Source of the DNA: Globomyces pollinis-pini
Taxonomy: Eukaryota > Chytridiomycota > Chytridiomycetes > Rhizophydiales > Globomycetaceae
DNA: 38,926 nucleotides
Assembly: GCA_025399215.1 (NCBI GenBank)
Contig: MU621256.1
Span: 1 to 38,926, forward strand
Direction: 5' to 3'
Positions within the stretch are counted from its first letter, which is position 1, and the number at the start of each line of letters is the position of its first letter. Below are positions 16,997-26,749 of this stretch, piece after piece. A program made the translations under genes and the position numbers. The notes under the pieces were generated by a model. That model worked only from the letters and a program-made list of their open reading frames with translations. It did no database searches and was not told where the DNA came from.

Positions 16997-18746
16997 ATGT
17001 TATCCGAGATAGTCACAATTCTGAAAGAGCACCCCAGAACGTTTTCCTCTATTACGATATTGGCCATACTCACTTTTTGGTCCACTTCAAAAAAGTCAAA
17101 ACTCCCTCCAGGTCCTCTAATCCTGCCTTTCATTGGGGACTATGGAATTATCAAGTATTATAAAGAGCCCTGATTCTTTAGAGCTGTTTTGCGTAAACAA
17201 GGATATAGTTACATACATTCTTTGTTTATTCGCTATGGACCTATTGCTAGGACTGCAGATCCTCTCGGGTAGCCCCGCATAATTCTTATTCTAGTCATAC
17301 TTATTATGTTGTATCGGATCCTCACGAAGCAAAGCGAATCTTCACTGACACCGACACTTTTGTTAGGGGACCTATATTACAACAGTTAGGAACGTAAAGA
17401 AGTATTTTGTAGCTGACTCATTAGTGGATTATTTGAAAATGCCCTTTTTGTAATTCCTACTGGGGATCTTTGGAAGAGACATCGTAAACTTATCCAACCA
17501 GCTTTTGGTCCATCACATTTGAAGCATGCATTGTCTGCTGCTATCACTTCCGTCTATGAAATATACGACATTTGGGATAGAGAGTTAAAATCTTTAAAGC
17601 AGATAAATGTTAATATGCATCAAGTATTAACTGCTATGGCATTAGATGTGATGTAATATTACATAACTAATCAAAGTGGAATCGTTGCTTTTGGAGAGTC
17701 TTTGAATTCAATTAAAAACTTATCAGCTGGAAGGGATGCGGTATGCTCTTGGGTCAGTTAAACTCTTGTAGACATGGAAAGATTTGGAAACAATCACAAC
17801 GGATATTGTTCTCAAGGTAACCAGATTGCCTGATTAATCAATAGCGTTCAATATCACCTGCGTTTCTATGGAGTTTTTTTGGCTACAGTACTACTTCACC
17901 ACGAATTGCTCTTGCAAAGGACAATGTAATGAAATATATGCAAAATTTGGCACAGAAACGAAAAGAGATGATCCAAAATAAAGCAATTTTACAGGAAGGT
18001 TATCAGATGGATGTGCTTCATCGACTTTTACTCTCTAGTCAACAGAATCTGATGACGGAAGATGAAGTCATGGGGGAAATTATCGGATTCTTCATAGCTG
18101 GTCATGAGTATTTGAAAACCTTAAATTGATTTCTAGAACAACAGCCAACACTGTTACATCCTGCTTTCTAGACCTATCACTTCATCCCGAAATATGTGAC
18201 AAATTATACAACGAAATCAAATCAGTCAACTTGAAAGATCTCACCACTGACTCATTGTCAAAATTGACGTATGTCCTCGAATGCTAATGTTTCTAGATAT
18301 TTGGATAAGGTTTTAAAAGAATCACAACGCCTACATTCTGTTACACCTTATGTACCCCGAATCGCTCTCAAAGAGACAACAGTTTGTGGATACCAAGTGG
18401 ATGTCGGCATTCAATTGTTGGTGAATCTATATTCGATTAATATGGATCCAAAGATACATGAAAACCCCGAATTATTTAATCCTGAACGATTTAATGAACC
18501 AATGGTTTCTGGATCATTCTTGCCTTTTGGTGATGGTCCACATAATTGTATTGGACAAAAGATGGCATTAATTCAGTCTAAGGTATATTTCTTCATTGTT
18601 TTTATGGCTAGGTAATGTTGATTGGTTTGGTACAGAAGTATCGATTTGAGCTTGTCAAAGATTCACCAGTGGAGTTTGTTCATACTCTCACTATGGGGTT
18701 AAAGAATGGATTGTTTCTTACCGTCCAAGATCGTGTTTCAAATTAG
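16997..18746 (+). CDS. Cytochrome P450 monooxygenase
   Basis: Ten exons: 16997-17154, 17182-17268, 17295-17393, 17425-17652, 17677-17740, 17772-17816, 17845-18107, 18137-18268, 18297-18582 and 18612-18746; 1497 nt, 498 residues, a normal P450 length. It has an N-terminal membrane anchor, the hinge KLPPGP, the C-helix block GDLWKRHRKLIQPAF, the I-helix AGHETTANT, the K-helix ESQR (ExxR), NPERF and the haem loop FLPFGDGPHNCIG with its Cys ligand. All nine introns are 24-31 nt; without them the gene looks like a shattered pseudogene. Probably ER-bound with an NADPH reductase; substrate unknown. Convergent with the old yellow enzyme gene. Confidence 0.9.
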
Positions 18747-18906
18747 TTGGTGTTTTATTTATAAAGTACAGTAAACGAACACTGCAAGCATTTACTCACA
18801 ATCATTATTTTTATAGTTCGCGTATCAAAGTGAATTCGCGCCTCTCTTTTCTTTACTTTAAAACATGAATGTATTTTAAATACTATGAAATTGATTTTGG
18901 AAAAAT

Positions 18907-20226
18907 TTATTGACTGCTTTTTACTCTAATAGTAATCTTAATTGTCTTTAATTTTTCCTCGACAACCTTTTCAACCACAGCAGTTTCCTTAACCACTATC
19001 GCATTTTCAACTTCGGGTGTGGGTAATCGAAATACTTTCGTGTTTTCATCAGCAAAAGGATATGTTGTATATCCAACTTTATCTTGGGTGTAGAATGTAT
19101 TACGGTCATATGCATTTAATTCAAGTCCTTCACGTATACGTTTGACCAAATCGGGGTTGGCAATGAAAGTACGACCGTATGCCATTATATCTCCAGTTCT
19201 TGAACCAGATTCGGTAGCATCAGAGGGTTTGTAGCCTCCTGCAACTAGTACGACTGTTGGATGATTTTCATCTGGTTCTGGAAATACAGTTGTAGCATCC
19301 TTGGCGTATTTGCTAACTGGGGTTGTAATTCCTCGAATGATTGCCCTAAATGGGTCTGAAGTGTATTCAGCAGCTCCTCCCAAAGCGTCATCTCTTGGAT
19401 CGGTGATCGATACGTAGGATAATTTAGGGAATCTTGCCACCACTTCACGAAGAATGTAACTGTAAGTTTCAAATGGATCGGCTTCTTTGCCTTGACCTTG
19501 AAATTGACTGAATGGCGAGAATCGAACTGAAGTTCTCTTTTGTCCAACAGCTTGAGTCACAACATCTAATGCTTCAAAAACGAAACGAGCACGATTTTCT
19601 AGTGAGCCACCATATTGATCTGTTCTTGTGTTGTTTGAAGCTGCTTGAATGAATTGGTCCAAGAGATAACCATGTGCAGCGTGAACTTCTACACCATCAA
19701 ATCCAGCCTTCATTGCATTTTCTGCTGCATGTTTAAAATGCTGTACGTAGCGTTGAACATCTTCGGTGGTCATTTCTTCTGGAACTTCCCCTCCTTCAAA
19801 AGGAGTGGTTGATGCAGACACAACTTTGACATTTGGATCTTGACCAGGATTAGCACGGCCCAGTTGCCATAATTGACAATAAATAATTCCACCTTTGGCA
19901 TGAACAGCATCAGTGACTTTTCTCCAAGCTGCGATTTGTTCTTCACTGTAAATTCCAGGAGCATTTACAGCACCACCAGCTTCATAAGCAATAATAGTCC
20001 CTTCCGTGATTATTAGTCCACCATCAGTGGCACGTTGCGAGTAGTACTCAACATGAAGATCGTTAGGTACACCTCCGATAGCTCTAAATCTCGTTAATGG
20101 AGCCATAGCAATACGATGCTTCAGAGTCTTATCACCAATTTTGATTGGTTTCCAGATTCTTGATTCTGGATCATTTCCATATTCTTTGGATCCTCTCAGC
20201 GAATTAACAACAGTATTTTCAGACAT
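18907..20226 (-). CDS. Old yellow enzyme family NADH:flavin oxidoreductase
   Basis: 439 residues from ATG 20226. This start is preferred because TATAAAAGG lies at 20258-20266, 32-40 bp upstream, although the frame is open to 20376. Motifs are HRIAMAPLTRFRA (FMN barrel start), QLWQLGRANPG, and H182-A-A-H185-GY with DQYGGSLENRARF; the His/His pair and Tyr bind and protonate the activated alkene. The His-x-x-His form resembles plant OPR and many bacterial members, whereas yeast OYE1 has His/Asn. About 35 extra Val/Lys/Glu-rich residues follow the usual C terminus. Intronless. Likely reduces electrophilic enones or nitro compounds. Confidence 0.9.
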   Translation of the reverse strand: MSENTVVNSLRGSKEYGNDPESRIWKPIKIGDKTLKHRIAMAPLTRFRAIGGVPNDLHVEYYSQRATDGGLIITEGTIIAYEAGGAVNAPGIYSEEQIAAWRKVTDAVHAKGGIIYCQLWQLGRANPGQDPNVKVVSASTTPFEGGEVPEEMTTEDVQRYVQHFKHAAENAMKAGFDGVEVHAAHGYLLDQFIQAASNNTRTDQYGGSLENRARFVFEALDVVTQAVGQKRTSVRFSPFSQFQGQGKEADPFETYSYILREVVARFPKLSYVSITDPRDDALGGAAEYTSDPFRAIIRGITTPVSKYAKDATTVFPEPDENHPTVVLVAGGYKPSDATESGSRTGDIMAYGRTFIANPDLVKRIREGLELNAYDRNTFYTQDKVGYTTYPFADENTKVFRLPTPEVENAIVVKETAVVEKVVEEKLKTIKITIRVKSSQ

Positions 20227-20559
20227 TTGATTTATTATTAATGATGAAAAAGTTCCTCCTTTTATACATCGTCTGTTCATACTCGGCCTACAGTTTTTCC
20301 AGTTTGTGTCGTTGGGTCTCGGCCGAATCAATTTTCCGGAAAGTTTCAGTTGTGTGTGATGATGAATTATGGTCAAAAATTACGATCTCAATTGTCAAAA
20401 ATGAGCCGTAATAAAAGATTAAGGCATCACGTAATGAAAAATTAAAGCATCACATAAATGAGATTCGCGGATAAAACCATATTTGAAAAGGATTGTAAAG
20501 TCTAAGGAAATAGAGAAATTAATACAACGGTATTAACAATTCATCAGAGAGTTTATTTT
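20227..20559. promoter_or_regulatory. Old yellow enzyme promoter region
   Basis: 333 bp between the ankyrin gene stop and the enzyme start. TATAAAAGG at 20258-20266 (minus strand) is the main signal. AAATTAAAGCATCACATAAATGA and a similar copy just before it near 20420-20460 form an imperfect short direct repeat around 'GCATCAC'. Confidence 0.5.
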
Positions 20560-22101
20560 TTACACCATACCAACTTGGTTAACTCTGGAATCCATCAATA
20601 GCAAACCAACACATTCGTTATGTCCATTTCGGTTTGCTTCCTTCAACGCAATATTTTCCAAATCACTGGGATCAACTCTACTATCAGATAGTAGGAGTCG
20701 GACGCAATCTGTTAATCCTCCATATGCAGCCCAGCGTATGGCACGATTGTTTTGAGATGCTGGATCCACTCTAGTGTCCTGCAATAGAATGCTTAAACAA
20801 TCAATATGGCCATTACTAACAGCATTATGAATGGCTTCATTATCTTCGGCAGCAGGATTGACTCTCGGGTCTTTTAATAACAATCTCACTATTTCAAGGT
20901 GACCCCTAGATGTAGAAGAGCGAATTGCATAATCTCCAAATGACGCTGGGTTAGCCCTTCCATCCTGAAGAAGTAACCTAACAATCTCTGAATGTCCATG
21001 ATGTACAGCCTCTCGAAATGCTTCATCTAGATCAGTGACTCCATCTAATCGTGCATCCATCAACAACAATTCTACACATCCTGTATGTCCATTTTTACAC
21101 GCTTCTCTAATGGCTACATTTCCAACTTTAGCAGGGTCTATTCGTTTATCCGAGAGTAATAATCTAAGAGGCATTGTTGCACCAATGTAAGATGCTAGAC
21201 GTACAGGGTAATCATCTTGAAAAGTCGGATCAATTCTATTATCTTTTAAAAGTAAATCCAGGCAGTTTAAGTGTCCAAACTGTATAGAGTTTTGCAAGCA
21301 TTGAAAGTTACAGTCTGTAGGATCTACTCTTGAGTCAGCCAATAACATTTCCAAAATTTCATCATATCCATTTTTACATACTTCTCTAATGCTGTAATTC
21401 GAGTATGCCCCGGGATTAACTCTTTGGTCAGATAGTAATAATCGAACAACGTCAGTGTGTCCAAAATGACATGCTTCCCTGATCGCGTCGTTTAGGTGAT
21501 CACTAGGGTCTACCCTTTGGTCATTTAGTAAGAGTTTGACACATCCTAAATGTCCATATCGAGCAGCAAATCGTATAGCGTAATTAGTATAATCTGAGGG
21601 ATCAACTCTTGGATCCAGTAGGAGTAACCCAACAATTTCAGCATGTCCATAATAGGATGATTTCCTAAGAGCAATATTATTGTTGTATGAAGGGTTAATG
21701 GAATCATCCCAGAGTAAAGTAGAGACGATAGAGGTATCACCTCTGCTACATGCCAGTTCGAACAGAGATTGTTTAAGATTTAGAGTAAAAGTTTGCTTAG
21801 TTTGAAGTAACTGTAGTATGATATCGAAGTGTTTATGATCCAGAAGTACTTTGATTCTGTCAATATCCAGAAAGTGAATGATTGGTTTAATGAATTGGTG
21901 TATTCTAAAATGGATTAGGGGGTTTAAAGAGGATAGTGATAGGAGATAAGGTTCCCAATGCAAGAGAGCAGTTTTAGGCAATTGACAGAGAGAGTAAGCA
22001 GCTCTTAGCGAATGGTAATCCACCAAAGGAAGATACGCAGCAATCATTTGCACTAAATCAGGATTGATGAGGTATAAGGCAGATTGTAATGATGAGGTCA
22101 T
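20560..22101 (-). CDS. Ankyrin-repeat protein with F-box-like N terminus
   Basis: A 513-residue intronless protein. The N terminus (about 12-45) has an F-box-like helix pattern, NPDLVQMIAAYLPLVDYHSL. From about residue 110 there are some 13 ankyrin units of 31 residues with the consensus (N/D)xAIRxAxxxGHxxxVRLLLxDxRVDPSxxx. From memory such 'RVDPS' ankyrin proteins are expanded in some chytrid-like fungi, amoebae and giant viruses. If the F-box is real, the protein is a substrate receptor for an SCF ubiquitin ligase. Divergent from the phosphoglycerate mutase gene (236 bp). Confidence 0.85.
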   Translation of the reverse strand: MTSSLQSALYLINPDLVQMIAAYLPLVDYHSLRAAYSLCQLPKTALLHWEPYLLSLSSLNPLIHFRIHQFIKPIIHFLDIDRIKVLLDHKHFDIILQLLQTKQTFTLNLKQSLFELACSRGDTSIVSTLLWDDSINPSYNNNIALRKSSYYGHAEIVGLLLLDPRVDPSDYTNYAIRFAARYGHLGCVKLLLNDQRVDPSDHLNDAIREACHFGHTDVVRLLLSDQRVNPGAYSNYSIREVCKNGYDEILEMLLADSRVDPTDCNFQCLQNSIQFGHLNCLDLLLKDNRIDPTFQDDYPVRLASYIGATMPLRLLLSDKRIDPAKVGNVAIREACKNGHTGCVELLLMDARLDGVTDLDEAFREAVHHGHSEIVRLLLQDGRANPASFGDYAIRSSTSRGHLEIVRLLLKDPRVNPAAEDNEAIHNAVSNGHIDCLSILLQDTRVDPASQNNRAIRWAAYGGLTDCVRLLLSDSRVDPSDLENIALKEANRNGHNECVGLLLMDSRVNQVGMV

Positions 22102-22337
22102 ATATATTATAATAGTTAAAAGTCCAATTCTGACTTGTACTCAATTGAACGGACAAAGGAACGTCACGCATACGATACATCCATTATCAACTCACTCTTC
22201 ACTATCATTCCATCTTCCATCTTGTTCAAAAACCTACTGAAAGTGTCGTTCATTCTCATCTCACTTACTCTCATCTCTTTAATGATTTTATCAAAAGCCA
22301 CCTCATTTATTCCTTTCCAAATTATTAAATTTTTATA

Positions 22338-23977
22338 ATGGTCGCATCTAAAGCTTGTTTAATTGTTATCGATGGTTGGGGAATCGCTCCCGTTGATGAA
22401 TTGAAAGGTGATGCTATCAGAAACGCTGACACTCCTGTCATGGATGAATTCTTAAATGGTAGTACTCCTTCTATTCCTTTGGCTGCTCATGGTTTGGATG
22501 TCGGTTTACCTGATGGATTGATGGGTAACTCTGAAGTCGGTCACTTGAATATTGGTGCTGGTCGAATTGTCTATCAAGTATTACTTTTCATAACTTATCT
22601 CTTCTAGGATATTGTGCGTATCGAATTGGCAATCAAAAACGATGATTTGAAAGATCAACCAGCTGTAAAAGATGCTTTCGCTAGAGCTCTAAAAAATGGT
22701 AGATTACATTTAGCTGGATTGGTTTCTGATGGTGGTGTTCATGGACATATTGACCATTTACTATATCTATTAGATTCTGCAAAGAAGGCTGGAATTCCAA
22801 ATACTTTTGTTCATTTTTTTGCAGACGGTCGTGATACTGGTAAGAAATTGTAATTCTTATTTAGCTCCTAAATCGGCTGCAGGATATCTCGAAACGTTAC
22901 TTAACCATATGAGCAAAATTTCATACGGTAAATTAGCCACCATCACAGGTCGTTATTATGCCATGGATCGTGATAAACGTTGGGAAAGAATTCAAATTGC
23001 TTACGAAGCTCTTATATTAGGAAAAGGGGAACAAAGCAGCGACCCATTAGCAACTGTAAACGAACGTTATGCAAAAGATGAAACTGACGAGTTTTTGAAA
23101 CCAATTATTATCAATACTGAAGGATGCATTCAAGCCAACGACACAATTATCATGTTCAATTTCAGAAGTGATAGAATGAGAGAAATCAATCAAGCATTGG
23201 GAATTGCACCACTTCCATTTGATTCTGCCCCAGTTCCAGAGAATATCGTATCTTTTTTGTCAGACTAATTTTAGAATATCACTTCAATGACTCGTTACAA
23301 ATCTGATTTTCCTTTCCCAAGTATTTTCCCGCCTCAAACTATGGACAATGTGTTGGGTGAATGGTTAGGAAAGAAGAAAGCACCTCAATCACACATTGCA
23401 GAGACAGAAAAATATGCCCACGTGACATTCTTCTTCAATGGAGGTACTGAAGCTTCTTATCCACTTGAAGATCGTGAATTAGTTGCCTCACCTAAAGTGG
23501 CCACATATGACCTTAAACCAGAAATGAGTGCTATCGAAGTTGCTGAAAAGGTATCCGAAGTGGTCAGCACAAACAAGTATGATTTTGTGATGTGCAACTT
23601 TGCACCACCAGATATGGTTGGTCATACTGGTGTCTATGAAGCAGCCAAAAAGGGAGTTGCTGCGACAGATAAAGGGATTGGTATTATTTATGAAGCTTGC
23701 AAAAAAGCTGGCTATGTCCTCTTTGTAACAGCAGATCATGGAAATGCTGAGCAAATGTTGAATATTACAACTGGTGAGCCACACACAGCTCATACATGCA
23801 ACCCAGGTAATCAATGTGATGTTTTTTAAAACTTTAGTGCCTTTTGTAATGACATCTGATAAACATCAATTCGATATGACAAAACGTGGAGCATTATGCG
23901 ATGTTGCGCCTACCATATTGGATGTTATGGGATTAGATATACCTGCTGAAATGACAGGAAAGAGTCTCTTGAAATAA
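22338..23977 (+). CDS. 2,3-bisphosphoglycerate-independent phosphoglycerate mutase
   Basis: Five exons: 22338-22577, 22608-22839, 22865-23247, 23275-23806 and 23838-23977; 1527 nt, 508 residues, a normal length. It has DGWG at 12-15, the phosphoserine loop [15 protein letters not shown] (S65 nucleophile), [24 protein letters not shown], the metal motifs [14 protein letters not shown] and [11 protein letters not shown], and HTCNPVPF. It interconverts 3- and 2-phosphoglycerate in glycolysis, with Mn as cofactor. Many yeasts use the unrelated cofactor-dependent enzyme; filamentous and basal fungi often have this form. Introns are 30, 25, 27 and 31 nt. Confidence 0.95.
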
Positions 23978-24089
23978 ATTTGAATTACAGAGTCTATGAT
24001 GTTTTTTACACGACTAAATCGCTTAGGCATCGATATACTAGTAAATTAAGCAATGCGTGAGAATGATTAATAATATTAATAAGATATAT

Positions 24090-24351
24090 TTAAATAAAGC
24101 CAAGAATCACCACAACAAACAACCATAATTGACTATCACCCAATGAACGAACATCAACAACCTTTTCTGTTAAAATCCTTCACGACTCCATGGTTTTTAC
24201 AGATAAATTGATCCAAATGAACTTTCACATCACACGTATATGAAAACACCACAGTTTGTTTACCACCTTCAATTACCACACGATTACAAATAGGAACTTG
24301 ATTCAATTGATTTTGACGAACAGATTTAATACTTTGATAAGTTGCAAACAT
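24090..24351 (-). CDS. Small tail-anchored protein, hypothetical
   Basis: Exons 24187-24351 and 24090-24161 are joined by a 25-nt GT-AG intron (24162-24186), giving 78 residues. The spliced end DSQLWLFVVVILGFI is a hydrophobic helix at the extreme C terminus, as in tail-anchored proteins; unspliced, the ORF ends in a charged tail at residue 65. The soluble part has Cys and His residues (YTCDVKVHLDQFICKNHG). The intron closes in frame and gives a sensible end, so the model is plausible. Not recognised. Confidence 0.5.
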
Positions 24352-24522
24352 TTACAGAAACTTTAATTTTTAATTTGATAATTAAATTTCTTGTTGGTTT
24401 TTATATGGATTGAGTATGTGGCTTGTGTGATGAATTCGTTGAAGCGTGAGGCTGACTCAGATGAGAAAGAAAAGCCAAAGCAGTCATCAATGACCGAATG
24501 CATTGGTAACAAAGAGGTACCG

Positions 24523-24550
24523 AATGACCAAATATCTCGTTTTGGTCATT
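24523..24550. promoter_or_regulatory. Palindrome AATGACCAAA/TTTGGTCATT
   Basis: 10-bp perfect arms with an 8-nt centre, in the short space between the tail-anchored gene and the aminotransferase-like gene end. Could be an operator-like site or part of a 3' hairpin. Confidence 0.3.
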
Positions 24551-24648
24551 GTAAAACATTAAAAGAGTCTTTAAAAGTTACTCATATGAATGACTGTATT
24601 TCATTCACTCACGCTCAAAAGCATTCACACGATGGGAATATAGAAAAA

Positions 24649-26449
24649 CTAGAGTTTATTTTTTAACCCATCATATCGTAAATTCAACGTATCTTTCAAA
24701 TAGTCTGTTATAAGCTGATTGTCAACCAATGGTTGATCATACAGAATTGTGTATAGTACTTTGCCTAAATGAATGTACTCTTCCTAAATGTGTTAAAGTT
24801 TCAAAACTATTACTGGAGTATTATAACATTGACATGATATACGAATAGCAACACAATCATTTACTGTTCTTGTCATAACTTCAATTTGATGGTGGTAAAG
24901 TAATTGATCATGAAGCATATCTGTCAAAAAGTTGGTGGTGAATGGTTCCATAGCGCGTTCGTTTTTGGAGTGGTGATCACAAAATAGTTTCGGTTCTCGC
25001 TTAATTTTCAAACTTGTAGGATGATTCTTTGTGAAATGAGGTAATACAATGATTGCCATGCAACCAATTAAATTTTCGTACGTATCATGACCAATTTGAT
25101 ATAATGTAAAGCCATTTAGTAGCTTACATAGAAAGTCAGAAGTACGTAAACATAATTGATGGTTTCTTTCCATCAAGTTAGGAATCGATTGGTAAAAAGC
25201 TATACCAGCATCAATGGTTAAATAAGGAGTATAATCCATTGTTCCAACATACATGAATTCGGCTTGAAACCCCAGTGGATATCCATACGAAACCAACAAT
25301 GGACGGAACGATTCTTGATGTTTTGGATGGACGTACAAAAAAGCTATTGGGATTAGAATAATATTGGATTACCTGTGCCTATTGGTGTGAATGACCATTT
25401 ATGTAGGTTAGAAAAATAGAAATCGCATTCTAAACCTTTCAAATCAATTGGAACGGATCCAACTGCGTGTGCACCATCAACAATTGTCAGTACACCATAA
25501 TTACGGCATATTTGAACAATCTCTTTGATGGGGAATACCAAGGCTGTTGCTGATGTAATATGATCCAAAATCGCTAATCTAGGGAGTTTTGTGCAGGTTT
25601 TGAAGTAATTTGCAAATGCGTCGATTATAGCTTTAGGACTGGTGGGAACAGTAAGCGTTAAAACATTTATAGTGCATCCAATTCGACTTGATATTTCACC
25701 AACGGTACAATCTACTGCATCATACATCAAGGAGGTAACCAATATAGTGTCAGACGCTTGTATATTCAAATTGTTTAAAACAGTCTTTGTTGCGGTTGTA
25801 GCGTTAGGAACCAATACGATATTTGCCGGTTCAACATCTACATTTAGCAACACGCTGAAATACTGATAAAATCTGCAACGCATCTGATTGAAGATGCCAT
25901 ATATGGGAAGAAATGATCAAAGAATTGAATAGGTTGTCGATCAAAAGCATTTGTCCATGCCTGTTGAATAGTACGAACACCTGTTGGTATACTACCGTAA
26001 GATCCATGATTTAAAAACACGACGTTGGGATCAATACTGAATTTTTTGCGTAGATCAGTGTTGAGATTTAAACTACTTAAAAATTTGGTATACTCTACTT
26101 GAACATTTTTCGGTTTTGGTCTTTTTAAAGTTACCGTATCTTTGGACAAAACCAAGTTTGATCCTTGTATAAAATTGTTCAGTTTTTGGTATTCTGGTAA
26201 TATTATCATTGGTTGTTCAAAGTGGAATGGGGAATACTTTGAATCCATTTCTACACACGCACAGATACCCATGATATTTTTACTACACATTTTACGATCA
26301 GATGATTGTAGATTGTAAATTGGTTCATCTAAATCCATTACAACCCATTTTCCAATTATTGATGTTTTTATGTAATTCAAAATCGTCACAACCAATGAAA
26401 CGGTAGTTCTAAATGCAAACAGTTTGAACTTTGAAGACCTCCAAATCAT
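24649..26449 (-). CDS. Class-V aminotransferase-like PLP enzyme (isopenicillin-N-epimerase/cysteine desulfhydrase-like)
   Basis: Exons 25880-26449, 25373-25862, 24814-25343 and 24649-24783; 574 residues if a 17-nt intron (25863-25879) is accepted. The PLP domain has VVFLNHGSYGSIP, VPNATTATKTVLNNL, LAILDHITSATALVFPI, the cofactor Asp in IVDGAHAVGS and the Schiff-base Lys in SNLHKW, then GTAFLYVHP. These match the LolT/CefD-like group, often cysteine desulfhydrases. The last two introns (29 and 30 nt) are solid. At 25863-25879 the frame changes in a conserved stretch: the reading VADFI fits the family better than the spliced form, so a frameshift is possible. About 110 N-terminal residues are extra. 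Confidence 0.72.
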
Positions 26450-26749
26450 GAACCATTACATTTCTGAAGAGTGATCAGTGCTTTACAGCGCTTTTCTAGT
26501 AAACCCACGGATACACTGTCACACTTGAAGCCCTTTTTTATATGATTGAGTTTTTTAACGCAGCAGGGTAAAGGATTTGGGTTCAACATCATCACATGTA
26601 AACGATTCCAAAACGAATAATGAATGCATTCGTTTTGGGCAGTTGAAAATTATGAACCGTTGCTTTTTCAACGCTTTTTTAGCTTTACGCATTGATCGAT
26701 GTTACACAAATGTTTCTTATAAGGACCATACAATGTGGAGTAAATATCA
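26450..26749. promoter_or_regulatory. Divergent promoter region with 11-bp inverted repeat
   Basis: Lies between the aminotransferase-like gene and serine hydrolase copy 2. A perfect inverted repeat CCAAAACGAAT (26608-26618) / ATTCGTTTTGG (26628-26638) has a 9-nt centre and resembles a dimer-binding operator. A TATA-like TATAAAAAA lies on the minus strand near 26535-26543. No gene fits here; the ORF at 26577-26765 is rejected. Confidence 0.45.

Noticed and set aside
16961..18746. Cytochrome P450 pseudogene
   Set aside because: At first sight the reading frame breaks many times, but each break is a 24-31 nt GT-AG intron and the spliced frame gives a complete 498-residue protein with all motifs.
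24391..24666. 91-codon plus-strand ORF
   Set aside because: Overlaps the 3' end of the aminotransferase-like gene on the other strand, contains a palindrome, and its first codon in the frame is not ATG; no family resemblance.
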